A DNA stretch of 64,000 nucleotides from positions 5,270,001-5,334,000 of the forward strand of contig NZ_CP013481.2 in NCBI RefSeq assembly GCF_001465595.2. The letters are read 5' to 3'. Below the pieces are notes generated by a model. It did not search any database. It was given only the letters and a program-made list of their open reading frames with translations, and was not told where the DNA came from. Of this stretch, positions 48,564 to 56,829 are shown piece after piece. Source of the DNA: Pandoraea apista (GTDB lineage Bacteria; Pseudomonadota; Gammaproteobacteria; Burkholderiales; Burkholderiaceae). Made by a program: the position numbers and the translations under genes. Within the stretch, counting starts at the first letter, position 1; each line of letters opens with the position of its first letter.

Positions 48564-50057
48564 ATGATGAAAAATTTTAGCATAGCGCCCCTGCCGGCGC
48601 TGGCGGCCGGCGATACACCGCTCGCCCGAGACGCCCGCGCCGACGCCGATTTCTGCGTCCTTCCCAGTGTCCTCGCCAACGTCGCTTCCGTCGCTTCCGT
48701 CGCTTCCGTCGCGTCCGTCGCCCCCGACGACTGCCCTGCCGACATCACTTCCGACGAACGCCTCCCCGCGGCCTCCGATGGAAAGCAGGTCGGTGCCGAT
48801 CCCACGGAAATCAAGGACTGGCTGCGTTTGTGCCACACGCCCGGCGTGCCGCCCGTTGCCACACGACGTCTGCTGACGGTCTTCGGTCTGCCGGATGCGG
48901 TCTTTCGTGCGTCGCGCAGCGACCTCTCCCGCGTCCTGCCCCACGATCTCGTCGCCCGGCTGCTGGCGCCGGTCGGCACCGATCTTGCCGCGCTGATTGC
49001 CCGCACCCTCGACTGGGCCCGCCGCCCGGGATGCACCGTGGTGACATTGTCCGAGGCGGCCTATCCACGCGCGCTTCTGGCCCTCGGCGATGCGCCTCCC
49101 CTCCTGTATTGCCGGGGCGACATCGGCTTGCCAAACCGGGCGGGCGATAGGGCAGTGGCGCTCGTCGGCAGTCGTCGTGCCACACCGCAAGGGCGCGACA
49201 ACGCGCGCCACTTCGCGCGTGCGCTGGGTGGCGCAGGCGTGACCGTCGTGTCGGGACTGGCGGCCGGTATCGACGCTGCCGCGCACGAAGGCGCGCTGGA
49301 GACGGCGGGACGCACCTGTGCGGTCGTTGGCACCGGGGCCGACATCGTCTACCCCGCGCGCCACGGTGCGCTCGCCGAGCGCATTGCCGAGCGGGGTCTG
49401 TTGCTGTCCGCGTTCCCCATCGGCACGCCGCCCCGGCCGGATCATTTTCCGCGCCGCAACCGGCTGATTGCGGCGTTGGCGAGGTGCACAGTGGTCGTGG
49501 AAGCGGCCACGCAATCCGGGTCGCTCATCACGGCGCGTCTGGCGGGCGAGTTGGGCCGCGACGTACTGGCCATTCCCGGTTCGATCCACGCGCCGCAAAG
49601 CCGGGGTTGTCACACGTTGATCCGGGATGGCGCCACGCTCGCCACCTCGCCCGATGATGTCTTCGAGGCGTTAGGGATGGCACCGCCTGCCGCGACAATC
49701 AGCGCACACCCCCAGGGCGACGGCCTCTCGCCGCGCGCCGGCAAACAACGACACGCGCTGCCAAGCCCGCGGTCGGCCATTGTGCCCGATGGCCTGTCCG
49801 ACACGTCCGACGGGAACGCTCTCAGCGTACCGACTGTCCATGTCACCGTGACCTCGCCTGCCAGCATGCCGGCGGGCACGACAGCGATCCTGGAGGCACT
49901 GGGTTATGATCCCGTCAGCGCAGACACCCTCTGCGCACGCACCGGCATGGAAGTCCCCGAAGTCCTTGCCCATCTGAGCACACTCGAACTCCATGGCCGG
50001 ATCGCCCGCCTGCCCGGCGGCCGTTTTGTCCGGCTGACAGCGTCGGCCATACGCTAG
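48564..50057 (+). CDS. dprA: DNA-processing protein DprA
   Basis: Loads RecA on incoming single-stranded DNA during transformation. About 497 residues. After a low-complexity N-terminal stretch (about 15-75) with a VAS repeat, a SAM-like helical domain precedes the Rossmann-fold core with [45 protein letters not shown] and [12 protein letters not shown] variable linker (about 375-425) and a C-terminal winged-helix domain (about 430-495) follow. Start uncertain: adjacent ATGs at 48564 and 48567, without a clear ribosome binding site. Divergent from def. Confidence 0.93.
   Translation: MMKNFSIAPLPALAAGDTPLARDARADADFCVLPSVLANVASVASVASVASVAPDDCPADITSDERLPAASDGKQVGADPTEIKDWLRLCHTPGVPPVATRRLLTVFGLPDAVFRASRSDLSRVLPHDLVARLLAPVGTDLAALIARTLDWARRPGCTVVTLSEAAYPRALLALGDAPPLLYCRGDIGLPNRAGDRAVALVGSRRATPQGRDNARHFARALGGAGVTVVSGLAAGIDAAAHEGALETAGRTCAVVGTGADIVYPARHGALAERIAERGLLLSAFPIGTPPRPDHFPRRNRLIAALARCTVVVEAATQSGSLITARLAGELGRDVLAIPGSIHAPQSRGCHTLIRDGATLATSPDDVFEALGMAPPAATISAHPQGDGLSPRAGKQRHALPSPRSAIVPDGLSDTSDGNALSVPTVHVTVTSPASMPAGTTAILEALGYDPVSADTLCARTGMEVPEVLAHLSTLELHGRIARLPGGRFVRLTASAIR
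48681..48716 (+). repeat. Four tandem 9-base units in the dprA N-terminal region
   Basis: Three perfect GTCGCTTCC units and a fourth with one change encode Val-Ala-Ser four times. Slippage would alter length by whole residues without a frameshift. The stretch lies in a linker outside the conserved DprA domains. Confidence 0.9.
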
Positions 50058-50158
50058 CGGAACACCGGTTGGCCGAAGGCGGGTTCTATTCCGGCAAGTC
50101 CCGGGAATCGCCGGCAACCGCGCTCCCCCAATACCGAGATACCGATAACTCCGACACC

Positions 50159-50548
50159 ATGCCCGTTTTCGATCCCGTCGCCGACCGTTCTGCGCTGGCT
50201 GCCGCGCTGGCCGATGGCAACACGCGCCTCGTGGCTTGTCTTTGCGCGGCGTGGTGCGGCACCTGCCGCGAATACGCGCAAACGTTCGAGCAACTGGCAG
50301 CCAGCCATCCCGCGTTGTGCTTCGTCTGGGTGGACATTGAGACCCATGCCGACTGGCTGGACGATCACGACATCGAGAACTTCCCTACCGTGCTGGTTCA
50401 GGACGCGTCGCAGCCGACTCGACAGGCGCGTTTCTTCGGCCCGGTATTGCCTGCCATCGGCATTCTCGAGCGTATGCTCGACGCCCGCGTGCTGGGCGAC
50501 GCCACCGTCGTCGCCCCCGCCCTGCGCGAGCACCTCCTTGCCGGATAA
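50159..50548 (+). CDS. Thioredoxin-like protein
   Basis: A 129-residue cytoplasmic thioredoxin-fold protein with the redox motif AAWCGTCRE (CGTC in place of CGPC), the buried segment FVWVDIETHADWLDDHDIENFPTVLV with the cis-proline (FPT), and no signal peptide. The ATG at 50159 gives the natural domain start; an upstream extension is open but lies right at the end of dprA. Its place between dprA and topB is typical of Burkholderiales as I recall, without a known functional link. Confidence 0.87.
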   Translation: MPVFDPVADRSALAAALADGNTRLVACLCAAWCGTCREYAQTFEQLAASHPALCFVWVDIETHADWLDDHDIENFPTVLVQDASQPTRQARFFGPVLPAIGILERMLDARVLGDATVVAPALREHLLAG

Positions 50549-50774
50549 CGCCAGCCGGAACCGCACGACGGGAACGCCTGGCACGGTACGGCGGCGCGCC
50601 GTAGCCCTCGCACTGCCCCACCGGCCCCACGCTTGCCGCCGGCCTGCGACGCGCTTATGATGTGCCGCTTTCAGGCACGCCTTGTGCCCGATCCGACGGC
50701 AACGCCGGATTGGCTATATGTTATAAAGCCAACGAATGTCGCTTGGCGACACCTCCTCAACATTACCTAACGTC

Positions 50775-53483
50775 ATGTCAAAAGCTCTGATCATTGCCGA
50801 GAAACCGTCCGTCGCGAATGACATCGCGCGGGCGCTGGGCGGCTTTACCAAGCATGACGAGTACTTCGAGAACGACGATTATGTCGTCTCCTCGGCGGTT
50901 GGCCACCTCGTCGAAATCGGCGCGCCGGAAGACTATGAAGTCAAACGCGGCAAGTGGAGCTTCGCCAACCTTCCCGTGATTCCCCCCCATTTCGACCTCA
51001 AGCCGATCGCCAAGAGCGAGTCGCGCCTGAAGGTGCTCACTCGCCTCATCAAGCGCAAGGACATCGATGTCCTGATCAACGCCTGTGACGCGGGGCGCGA
51101 AGGGGAACTGATCTTCCGCCTGATCGCGCAGCATGCGAAGGCGAAGCAGCCGGTCAAGCGTCTGTGGCTGCAATCGATGACGCCGCAGTCGATCCGCGAC
51201 GGCTTCAAGCGCCTGCGCACCGACGACGACATGTTGCCGCTGGCCGACGCCGCGCGCAGCCGTGCCGAAGCCGACTGGCTGGTAGGGATCAACGGCACGC
51301 GCGCCATGACCGCCTTCAACAGCAAGGGCGGCGGCTTCTTCCTGACGACGGTCGGTCGCGTGCAAACGCCGACGCTGTCGATCGTGGTGGAGCGCGAAGA
51401 GAAGATTCGCAAGTTCGTGTCGCGCGACTACTGGGAAGTGAAGGCCGAGTTCGTCGCCTCGGCCGGCTTCTACGAGGGCCGCTGGTTCGACCCGAGCTTC
51501 AAGCGCAACGAATTCGATCCGGAGCAGCGCGATTCGCGCCTCTGGAGCGTGGCGGCAGCCGAATCGGTCGTGGCCGCCGTGCGCGGCAAGCACGGCACCG
51601 TCACGGAAGAATCGAAGCCGACATCGCAGCTCTCGCCGCTGCTGTTCGACCTCACAAGCCTGCAACGCGAAGCCAACAGCCGTTTCGGCTTTTCCGCGAA
51701 GAACACGCTGGGTCTGGCGCAGGCGCTGTATGAAAAGCACAAGGTGCTGACGTACCCGCGTACCGACGCGCGCGCCCTGCCGGAAGACTATCTGGACACC
51801 GTCAAAGAGACGATGGCCGTGCTCAAGGAGAGCAACAATTACCACCAGTTCGCCGATCAGGTCCTGAGAAAGGACTGGGTCAAGCCGAACAAGCGGATCT
51901 TCGACAACAGCAAGATCAGCGATCACTTTGCCATCATCCCGACGCTGCAGGCGCCGAAGAACCTCTCGGAGCCGGAGCAGAAGCTGTACGACCTCGTGGT
52001 CAAGCGCTTCCTGGCGGTGTTCTTCCCGGCAGCCGAGTCGCTGGTGACGACACGCATCACGGAAGTGGTCGGTCACCACTTCAAGACCGAAGGCAAGGTG
52101 CTGGTCAACGCCGGTTGGCTCGCCATCTACGGCAAGGAAGGCGCGGGCGACGGGAAAGACAGCAAGGACGGCAAGGAAGAGCAGCCGAACCTCGTGCCCG
52201 TCGCGAAGGACGAGAAGGTCGGCGTGGACAAGGTCGAAGCCGTTGGCCTGCAGACCAAGCCCCCCGCACGCTACAGCGAAGCCACGCTGCTCTCCGCCAT
52301 GGAAGGCGCGGGCAAGCTGGTCGAAGACGGCGAGCTGCGCGAGGCGATGGCCGGCAAGGGGCTGGGCACACCGGCCACGCGCGCCGCGATCATCGAAGGC
52401 TTGCTGACGGAAAAGTACCTGGTGCGCGAAGGCCGCGAGTTGCATCCCACGGCCAAGGCATTCCAGTTGATGACGCTCCTGCGCGGCCTCGGCGTGGATG
52501 AACTCACGTTGCCCGAACTCACGGGCGAGTGGGAAGCCAAACTCTCGCAGATCGAGCGCGGCGGCCTCAAGCGTGACGAGTTCATGCACGAAATCGCACA
52601 AATGACGCAAACCATCGTCAAGCGTGCGAAAGAATACGACTCGGACACGATCCCCGGCGACTATGCAACGCTCACCACACCGTGCCCGCATTGCGGCGGC
52701 GTGGTGAAAGAGAACTACCGCCGTTTTGCGTGTACGAATTGCAGCTTCTCGATCTCGAAGATCCCGGGCGGACGTCAGTTCGAAATCCCGGAAGTCGAAG
52801 AGTTGCTCAAGAACAAGACGATCGGACCGCTGTCGGGCTTCCGGAGCAAGATGGGACGCCCGTTCTCGGCCATTCTCAAGCTCTCGCCCGATGACGAGAT
52901 GGGCTACAAGCTCGAGTTCGACTTCGGTCAGGACAACGGCGACGAAGACGGAGAAGCGCCAGACTTCACGGGACATGAGCCGGTCGGCAAGTGTCCGAAG
53001 TGTGGCGGGCGCGTGTTCGAGCACGGCATGCGGTATGTCTGCGAGAACGCGGTCGCGAACCCGAAGACCTGCGACTTCACGTCCGGCAAGGTGATTCTCC
53101 AGCAGGAAATCACGCGTGAGCAGATTCACAAGCTGCTGACCGAGGGCAAGACGGATCTGTTGACGAACTTCAAGTCGTCGCGCACGGGCCGTACGTTCAA
53201 GGCCTATCTGGCCAAGCAGAAGGACGGCACGATCGGCTTCGAATTCGAGGCGAAAGCCCCGAAGAAGACTGCCGCGAAGGCGGGCGACGCCGAAGGCGAC
53301 GAGAAGGCCGCACCGGCGCGCAAGACGGCTGCGAAGACCGCTGCCAAGGCACCGGCAAAGAAGGCGCCTGCGAAGAAGGCCGCCGCCAAGAAGACGACGG
53401 CGAAGGCCAAAACGGACGCGACACCGGCCGCCGGTGCATCGGACGATGCCGCCGCTTTCGACGAAGACGACGCACCGTTCTAA
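50775..53483 (+). CDS. topB: DNA topoisomerase III
   Basis: A 902-residue type IA topoisomerase. Toprim domain (about 1-150) with AEKPSVANDIA and NACDAGREGELIFR, catalytic Y327 in LTYPRTDAR, and a large central region, then zinc-binding repeats beginning at about residue 636 (CPHCGG...CTNC) and about 740 (CPKCGG). The final 50 residues are a Lys/Ala-rich histone-H1-like tail (AAKTAAKAPAKKAPAKKAAA), probably for DNA binding. The start MSKALIIAEKPS at 50775 matches the family. A terminator follows. Confidence 0.96.
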   Translation: MSKALIIAEKPSVANDIARALGGFTKHDEYFENDDYVVSSAVGHLVEIGAPEDYEVKRGKWSFANLPVIPPHFDLKPIAKSESRLKVLTRLIKRKDIDVLINACDAGREGELIFRLIAQHAKAKQPVKRLWLQSMTPQSIRDGFKRLRTDDDMLPLADAARSRAEADWLVGINGTRAMTAFNSKGGGFFLTTVGRVQTPTLSIVVEREEKIRKFVSRDYWEVKAEFVASAGFYEGRWFDPSFKRNEFDPEQRDSRLWSVAAAESVVAAVRGKHGTVTEESKPTSQLSPLLFDLTSLQREANSRFGFSAKNTLGLAQALYEKHKVLTYPRTDARALPEDYLDTVKETMAVLKESNNYHQFADQVLRKDWVKPNKRIFDNSKISDHFAIIPTLQAPKNLSEPEQKLYDLVVKRFLAVFFPAAESLVTTRITEVVGHHFKTEGKVLVNAGWLAIYGKEGAGDGKDSKDGKEEQPNLVPVAKDEKVGVDKVEAVGLQTKPPARYSEATLLSAMEGAGKLVEDGELREAMAGKGLGTPATRAAIIEGLLTEKYLVREGRELHPTAKAFQLMTLLRGLGVDELTLPELTGEWEAKLSQIERGGLKRDEFMHEIAQMTQTIVKRAKEYDSDTIPGDYATLTTPCPHCGGVVKENYRRFACTNCSFSISKIPGGRQFEIPEVEELLKNKTIGPLSGFRSKMGRPFSAILKLSPDDEMGYKLEFDFGQDNGDEDGEAPDFTGHEPVGKCPKCGGRVFEHGMRYVCENAVANPKTCDFTSGKVILQQEITREQIHKLLTEGKTDLLTNFKSSRTGRTFKAYLAKQKDGTIGFEFEAKAPKKTAAKAGDAEGDEKAAPARKTAAKTAAKAPAKKAPAKKAAAKKTTAKAKTDATPAAGASDDAAAFDEDDAPF

Positions 53484-53526
53484 GCGGGTTGAGCATCGCA
53501 TTGCCCCGCACGTCCCGGGGCAATGA

Positions 53527-53560
53527 AAAACGGCCACTCCCTCACGGGCGTGGCCGTTTT
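53527..53560 (+). terminator. Terminator between topB and the convergent LysR gene
   Basis: An 11-bp stem AAAACGGCCAC/GTGGCCGTTTT with a 12-base loop lies 43 bases after topB and 24 bases past the leftward LysR stop. It serves both genes in form. Confidence 0.9.
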
Positions 53561-53583
53561 GCCATCTGGCGGTGCAAACTCAA

Positions 53584-54552
53584 TCAGACCTGAATTTCGG
53601 CGTTCGGCGTGGTCGGCGACGGGAGCTTGGGCGGCACCCAGCGTTCGGCAGCAGAAATACCTTCGTTCTGACGGAAATATTCGACCGTCAGATCGATGAA
53701 ACCACGCGTCTTGGCCGACAGGTACTTACGGCTTGGGTAGACGAGCGAGACATCGACCGGTGTTTGCGAGAAGTTGCGCAGCAACGCAACGAGATCGCCG
53801 TCACGAACATCGTTACCGACGAGATACGACGGCAGGAATGCAATGCCGTGTCCGAGCAGCACCGACTGGCGCAGCAATGCCGTGTTGTTGCAAATGAACT
53901 TGTTCTGCACCCGCACGCGCACTTCGCCGTCCGGGCCGGAGAACACGCGGTCGTCGCTCCAGAAGTCGTTGGGCAGGCCCAGCACGCCGTGCTCGCCCAG
54001 TTCCTGCGGCGTCACCGGCTCGCCATGTTCGGCAATATAAGCGGGCGATGCGCACAGCATCACGCGCGTTTCGGCGAGCACACGCGAGATCAGGCTTTCG
54101 CTGTTGATCATGCGGGTCAACAAAATGCCGCAGTCGTAGCCTTCTTCCACCAGATCGATCGCGCGATCGGTCAGCGTAAGGTCGACCACCACCTTCGGGT
54201 GCATCTCCTGATATTTCTTGACCAGCGGGGCGAGGTTTCGCAAACCGAAGGAGACTGGCGCTACCACCTTCAAGGTGCCCTTCGGATCACGCGATGCGCT
54301 GGAGATGAGGGCATCGGCCTCGTCGACTTCGTCGAGAATTTGCCGGCAGCGTTCGAGATACACCTGCCCGGCGCCGGTCAGCGACAGGCTGCGCGTGGTG
54401 CGGTTGAGAAGACGAACGCCGAGATGCGATTCCAGTTCCGCGACGTGGCGCGTGACCACGGCGGCGGACAGATCCATCTGGGCAGCCGTACGGGCAAAAC
54501 TCCCGTTGTCGGCCACTTTGACGAAAACGCGCATCGATTGCAGTCGGTCCAT
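53584..54552 (-). CDS. LysR-family transcriptional regulator
   Basis: A 322-residue LysR regulator. The N-terminal winged helix-turn-helix (about 1-60, with SFARTAAQMDLSAAVVTRHVAELESHLGVRLL) is followed by a LysR substrate-binding domain (about 90-295). The ATG at 54552 matches the family. It is divergent from hemN across 423 bases, but LysR proteins often control unlinked genes; its target and ligand are not known. Confidence 0.92.
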   Translation of the reverse strand: MDRLQSMRVFVKVADNGSFARTAAQMDLSAAVVTRHVAELESHLGVRLLNRTTRSLSLTGAGQVYLERCRQILDEVDEADALISSASRDPKGTLKVVAPVSFGLRNLAPLVKKYQEMHPKVVVDLTLTDRAIDLVEEGYDCGILLTRMINSESLISRVLAETRVMLCASPAYIAEHGEPVTPQELGEHGVLGLPNDFWSDDRVFSGPDGEVRVRVQNKFICNNTALLRQSVLLGHGIAFLPSYLVGNDVRDGDLVALLRNFSQTPVDVSLVYPSRKYLSAKTRGFIDLTVEYFRQNEGISAAERWVPPKLPSPTTPNAEIQV

Positions 54553-54903
54553 GTTCTTTCCAATCGTGATGTGCCGCGTCGTTCAGGCGATGACGAGTAT
54601 GGGCGAACCGGTGATTCACCGGCACTGTAGATACCCGCAGGCACCGGCCGGACGCCACCCCGAACCGATTCGGGAGAGCCGCGCGCGTGCCGCCAAGGGT
54701 GTCGACACGGCGGGGGGACTTCAATAAGCCGCTAGCTTACCGTAGACGGCCAAAAATTGCTTGACGCGGCAACGATTTGAGCACGCGACCTGCGTAGCAA
54801 ATACGCACCATCGTCATGCCATCTGCGCCAAACGTCACCGTTCAATCCTCTTCATCGGCGAACACGCTTGCCGCGCTCGGATTCCCGACTGCCAGCGGAA
54901 GGT

Positions 54904-54917
54904 TTGATGCAGGTCAG
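54904..54917 (+). promoter_or_regulatory. FNR/Anr-type binding site upstream of hemN
   Basis: TTGATGCAGGTCAG fits the FNR/Anr pattern TTGAT-N4-(A/G)TCAA at nine of ten relaxed positions. Its centre is 54910.5, exactly 41.5 bases before a predicted start at 54952, the class II activator distance. Confidence 0.6.
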
Positions 54918-54939
54918 GGCGCCGCGTTCACCACAAGGC

Positions 54940-54945
54940 TACAGT
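54940..54945 (+). promoter_or_regulatory. Predicted -10 element of hemN
   Basis: TACAGT matches four of six -10 positions, including the first TA and the last T. It lies where a class II FNR-dependent promoter would place it and gives a 24-base leader ending at the hemN ATG. Confidence 0.5.
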
Positions 54946-54975
54946 CGAATATCACCTATCGTTACAAGCTTCGTC

Positions 54976-56520
54976 ATGAGCCCCCTCCCCCTTTCATCGA
55001 CGCCTTGTGCCAACCTCACGGCGACTGGCGAATCGCGCACCGGTTCGCGCTGCCCTGGCTGCACCTCGCGCGCGCCGACTGACGGCCACGGACAATCGCA
55101 GTGCGCGGCCCCCCCGACACGCCAACCGGCCCCCGCCACCCCGACGGCCCCCATTCACTTCGACGCACGGCTCCTCGCCCGATATGACGTCAACGGGCCG
55201 CGTTACACATCGTATCCGACAGCGCTGCAATTCCGCGACGACTTCGACATCAGCGACTACGCGCGCGCGGCGGCCCAATCCAAACGCACTGGCAAGCCAC
55301 TCTCGCTCTACCTGCACGTGCCGTTCTGCGACACCGTATGCTTCTACTGCGCATGCACTAAAGTCGTGACTCACAATCGCGCTCACGCCGATGCCTATGT
55401 CGAGCGGTTGCACGCGGAGATTACGCGTCAAGCGGCGCTGCTCGGAGCGGGTCGCACGCTCGCGCAGATGCATTGGGGCGGCGGCACGCCCACCTTCCTC
55501 TCGCTGGAGCAGATCACCTCGCTCATCGACGCCATCGGCCGTCAGTTCGTGATGACCTCCGACGACAGTGCCGAATACTCCATCGAGATCGATCCCCGCA
55601 GCGCGGGCCCGGCATCGATTCGCGCCTTGCGTGCGCTGGGATTCAATCGCCTGTCCATCGGCGTGCAGGATTTCGATCCCCGCGTTCAGGAAGCCATCCA
55701 CCGCGTACAACCGCGTGCGCTGGTCGAAGCCACGCTCGACGCCGCGAGGCGCTGTGGCTTCCGGTCGGTCAACTTCGACTTGATCTACGGCTTGCCGCAT
55801 CAGACCCCCGAGTCGTTCTCCAACACGTTGGATGCCGTGATCGAAATGGCGCCGGAGCGCCTGTCGGTGTTTAGCTACGCGCACCTGCCGCAGCAGTTCA
55901 AAATGCAGCGTTGCCTGCCCGACAATCTGCCGGATGGTCCGCAAAAGCTGGCACTCTTGCAGACGATCATCGCCCGGCTGACGGCCGCGGGCTATGTCTA
56001 TATCGGCATGGACCACTTCGCCCGGCCGGACGACGAACTGGCGCGCGCCCAAGCCGCCGGCACGCTGCATCGCAACTTTCAGGGGTATAGCACGCGCGCG
56101 GATTGCGACCTCGTCGGCGTCGGCATGTCGGCCATTGGCCGCGTGGGCGACAGCTACGCGCAAAACGCCAAAACGCTGAAGACCTACTACGAAGCCATCG
56201 ACGCAGGCGGCCTCGCGATCACTCGCGGCGTGCGCCTCGATGAAGACGACCACATCCGGCGTGATGTCATTACGCGGGTGATGTGCGATATGTCGCTGAA
56301 CTTCGCGTCCATCGAGCGAGCGTACGGCATCGATTTCGTGGCCTACTTTGCGACAGAACTGGGCGAGTTGGCCGATCTGGCAGCCGACGGGCTCGTAGCC
56401 ATCGACGCTCACGGGTTGCGCATCCTGCCAGCGGGGCGTTTGCTGGTACGTGTCGTGGCGCAGGTTTTCGACGGTTACCGCCGCAGCGCCGCAAACGCTC
56501 GCTGTGCGAAGGTCATGTAG
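54976..56520 (+). CDS. hemN: Oxygen-independent coproporphyrinogen III oxidase HemN
   Basis: A radical SAM enzyme that makes protoporphyrinogen IX under low oxygen. The 514-residue protein has the cluster motif FCDTVCFYC (CX3CX2C, first Cys about 118), HWGGGTPTFL, FDLIYGLPHQT and a C-terminal HemN domain. The conserved part begins at about residue 60 (HFDARLLARYDVNGPRYTSYPTA), so the N-terminus is about 55 residues longer than usual. No alternative start codon exists in that stretch, and the predicted start point of transcription lies just upstream of 54976, which supports this ATG. Confidence 0.93.
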   Translation: MSPLPLSSTPCANLTATGESRTGSRCPGCTSRAPTDGHGQSQCAAPPTRQPAPATPTAPIHFDARLLARYDVNGPRYTSYPTALQFRDDFDISDYARAAAQSKRTGKPLSLYLHVPFCDTVCFYCACTKVVTHNRAHADAYVERLHAEITRQAALLGAGRTLAQMHWGGGTPTFLSLEQITSLIDAIGRQFVMTSDDSAEYSIEIDPRSAGPASIRALRALGFNRLSIGVQDFDPRVQEAIHRVQPRALVEATLDAARRCGFRSVNFDLIYGLPHQTPESFSNTLDAVIEMAPERLSVFSYAHLPQQFKMQRCLPDNLPDGPQKLALLQTIIARLTAAGYVYIGMDHFARPDDELARAQAAGTLHRNFQGYSTRADCDLVGVGMSAIGRVGDSYAQNAKTLKTYYEAIDAGGLAITRGVRLDEDDHIRRDVITRVMCDMSLNFASIERAYGIDFVAYFATELGELADLAADGLVAIDAHGLRILPAGRLLVRVVAQVFDGYRRSAANARCAKVM

Positions 56521-56547
56521 CCGCCACGTCGTTACCGCCGCAAAAAG

Positions 56548-56579
56548 AAACGCCCGGTGGATATCCCACCGGGCGTTTT
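56548..56579 (+). terminator. Bidirectional terminator between hemN and ybdD
   Basis: A 13-bp stem AAACGCCCGGTGG/CCACCGGGCGTTT with a five-base loop and T tail lies 27 bases beyond hemN, and 36 bases beyond the leftward ybdD stop. Confidence 0.93.
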
Positions 56580-56615
56580 CATTGCCGCTGGACAGACTGC
56601 AATGCTCTCGAGGCA

Positions 56616-56813
56616 CTAGCAGCAGCGTCCGCCGCTTTTGCCACCGTAACGCGCCTCCTGCCGCTCGCGGAAGAAGGCCTCATAACTCATAGCCTCCTGA
56701 TCCGGGTGCGTGGCACGCATGTGCGCCACGTACGTCTCGTAGTCGGGCAAGCCGACCATCAGGCGCATGGCCTGTCCGAGATACCGGCCGACCCTACCGA
56801 CTTCATCGAGCAT
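56616..56813 (-). CDS. YbdD/YjiX family small protein
   Basis: A 65-residue protein starting MLDEVGRVGRYLGQAMRLMVGLPDYETYV and ending GGKSGGRCC, the standard YbdD form. These proteins are encoded directly after cstA-type transporters in many bacteria and are thought to support transport of pyruvate. Here it starts 16 bases after the cstA stop, so the two are cotranscribed. The ATG at 56813 matches the family; longer open frames upstream overlap cstA in another frame. Confidence 0.92.
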   Translation of the reverse strand: MLDEVGRVGRYLGQAMRLMVGLPDYETYVAHMRATHPDQEAMSYEAFFRERQEARYGGKSGGRCC

Positions 56814-56829
56814 GGCGGTCTCCCGGGCC

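Larger units (their letters stand above)
54553..54975. other. Divergent region between the LysR gene and hemN
   Basis: 423 bases with no credible gene. A perfect palindrome GTGTCGACAC lies at 54699-54708, 147 bases from the LysR start. An FNR-type site and -10 for hemN lie at 54904-54945. A short open frame at 54816 to 55082 in another frame overlaps hemN and is not supported. Confidence 0.55.

Noticed and set aside
48681..48716. A CRISPR-like or regulatory repeat array in dprA
   Set aside because: Units are nine bases, contiguous and in frame, so they are coding microsatellite repeats without spacers.
54816..55082. A small gene upstream of hemN
   Set aside because: It overlaps the hemN reading frame, has no recognisable domain and spans the predicted FNR site and promoter.
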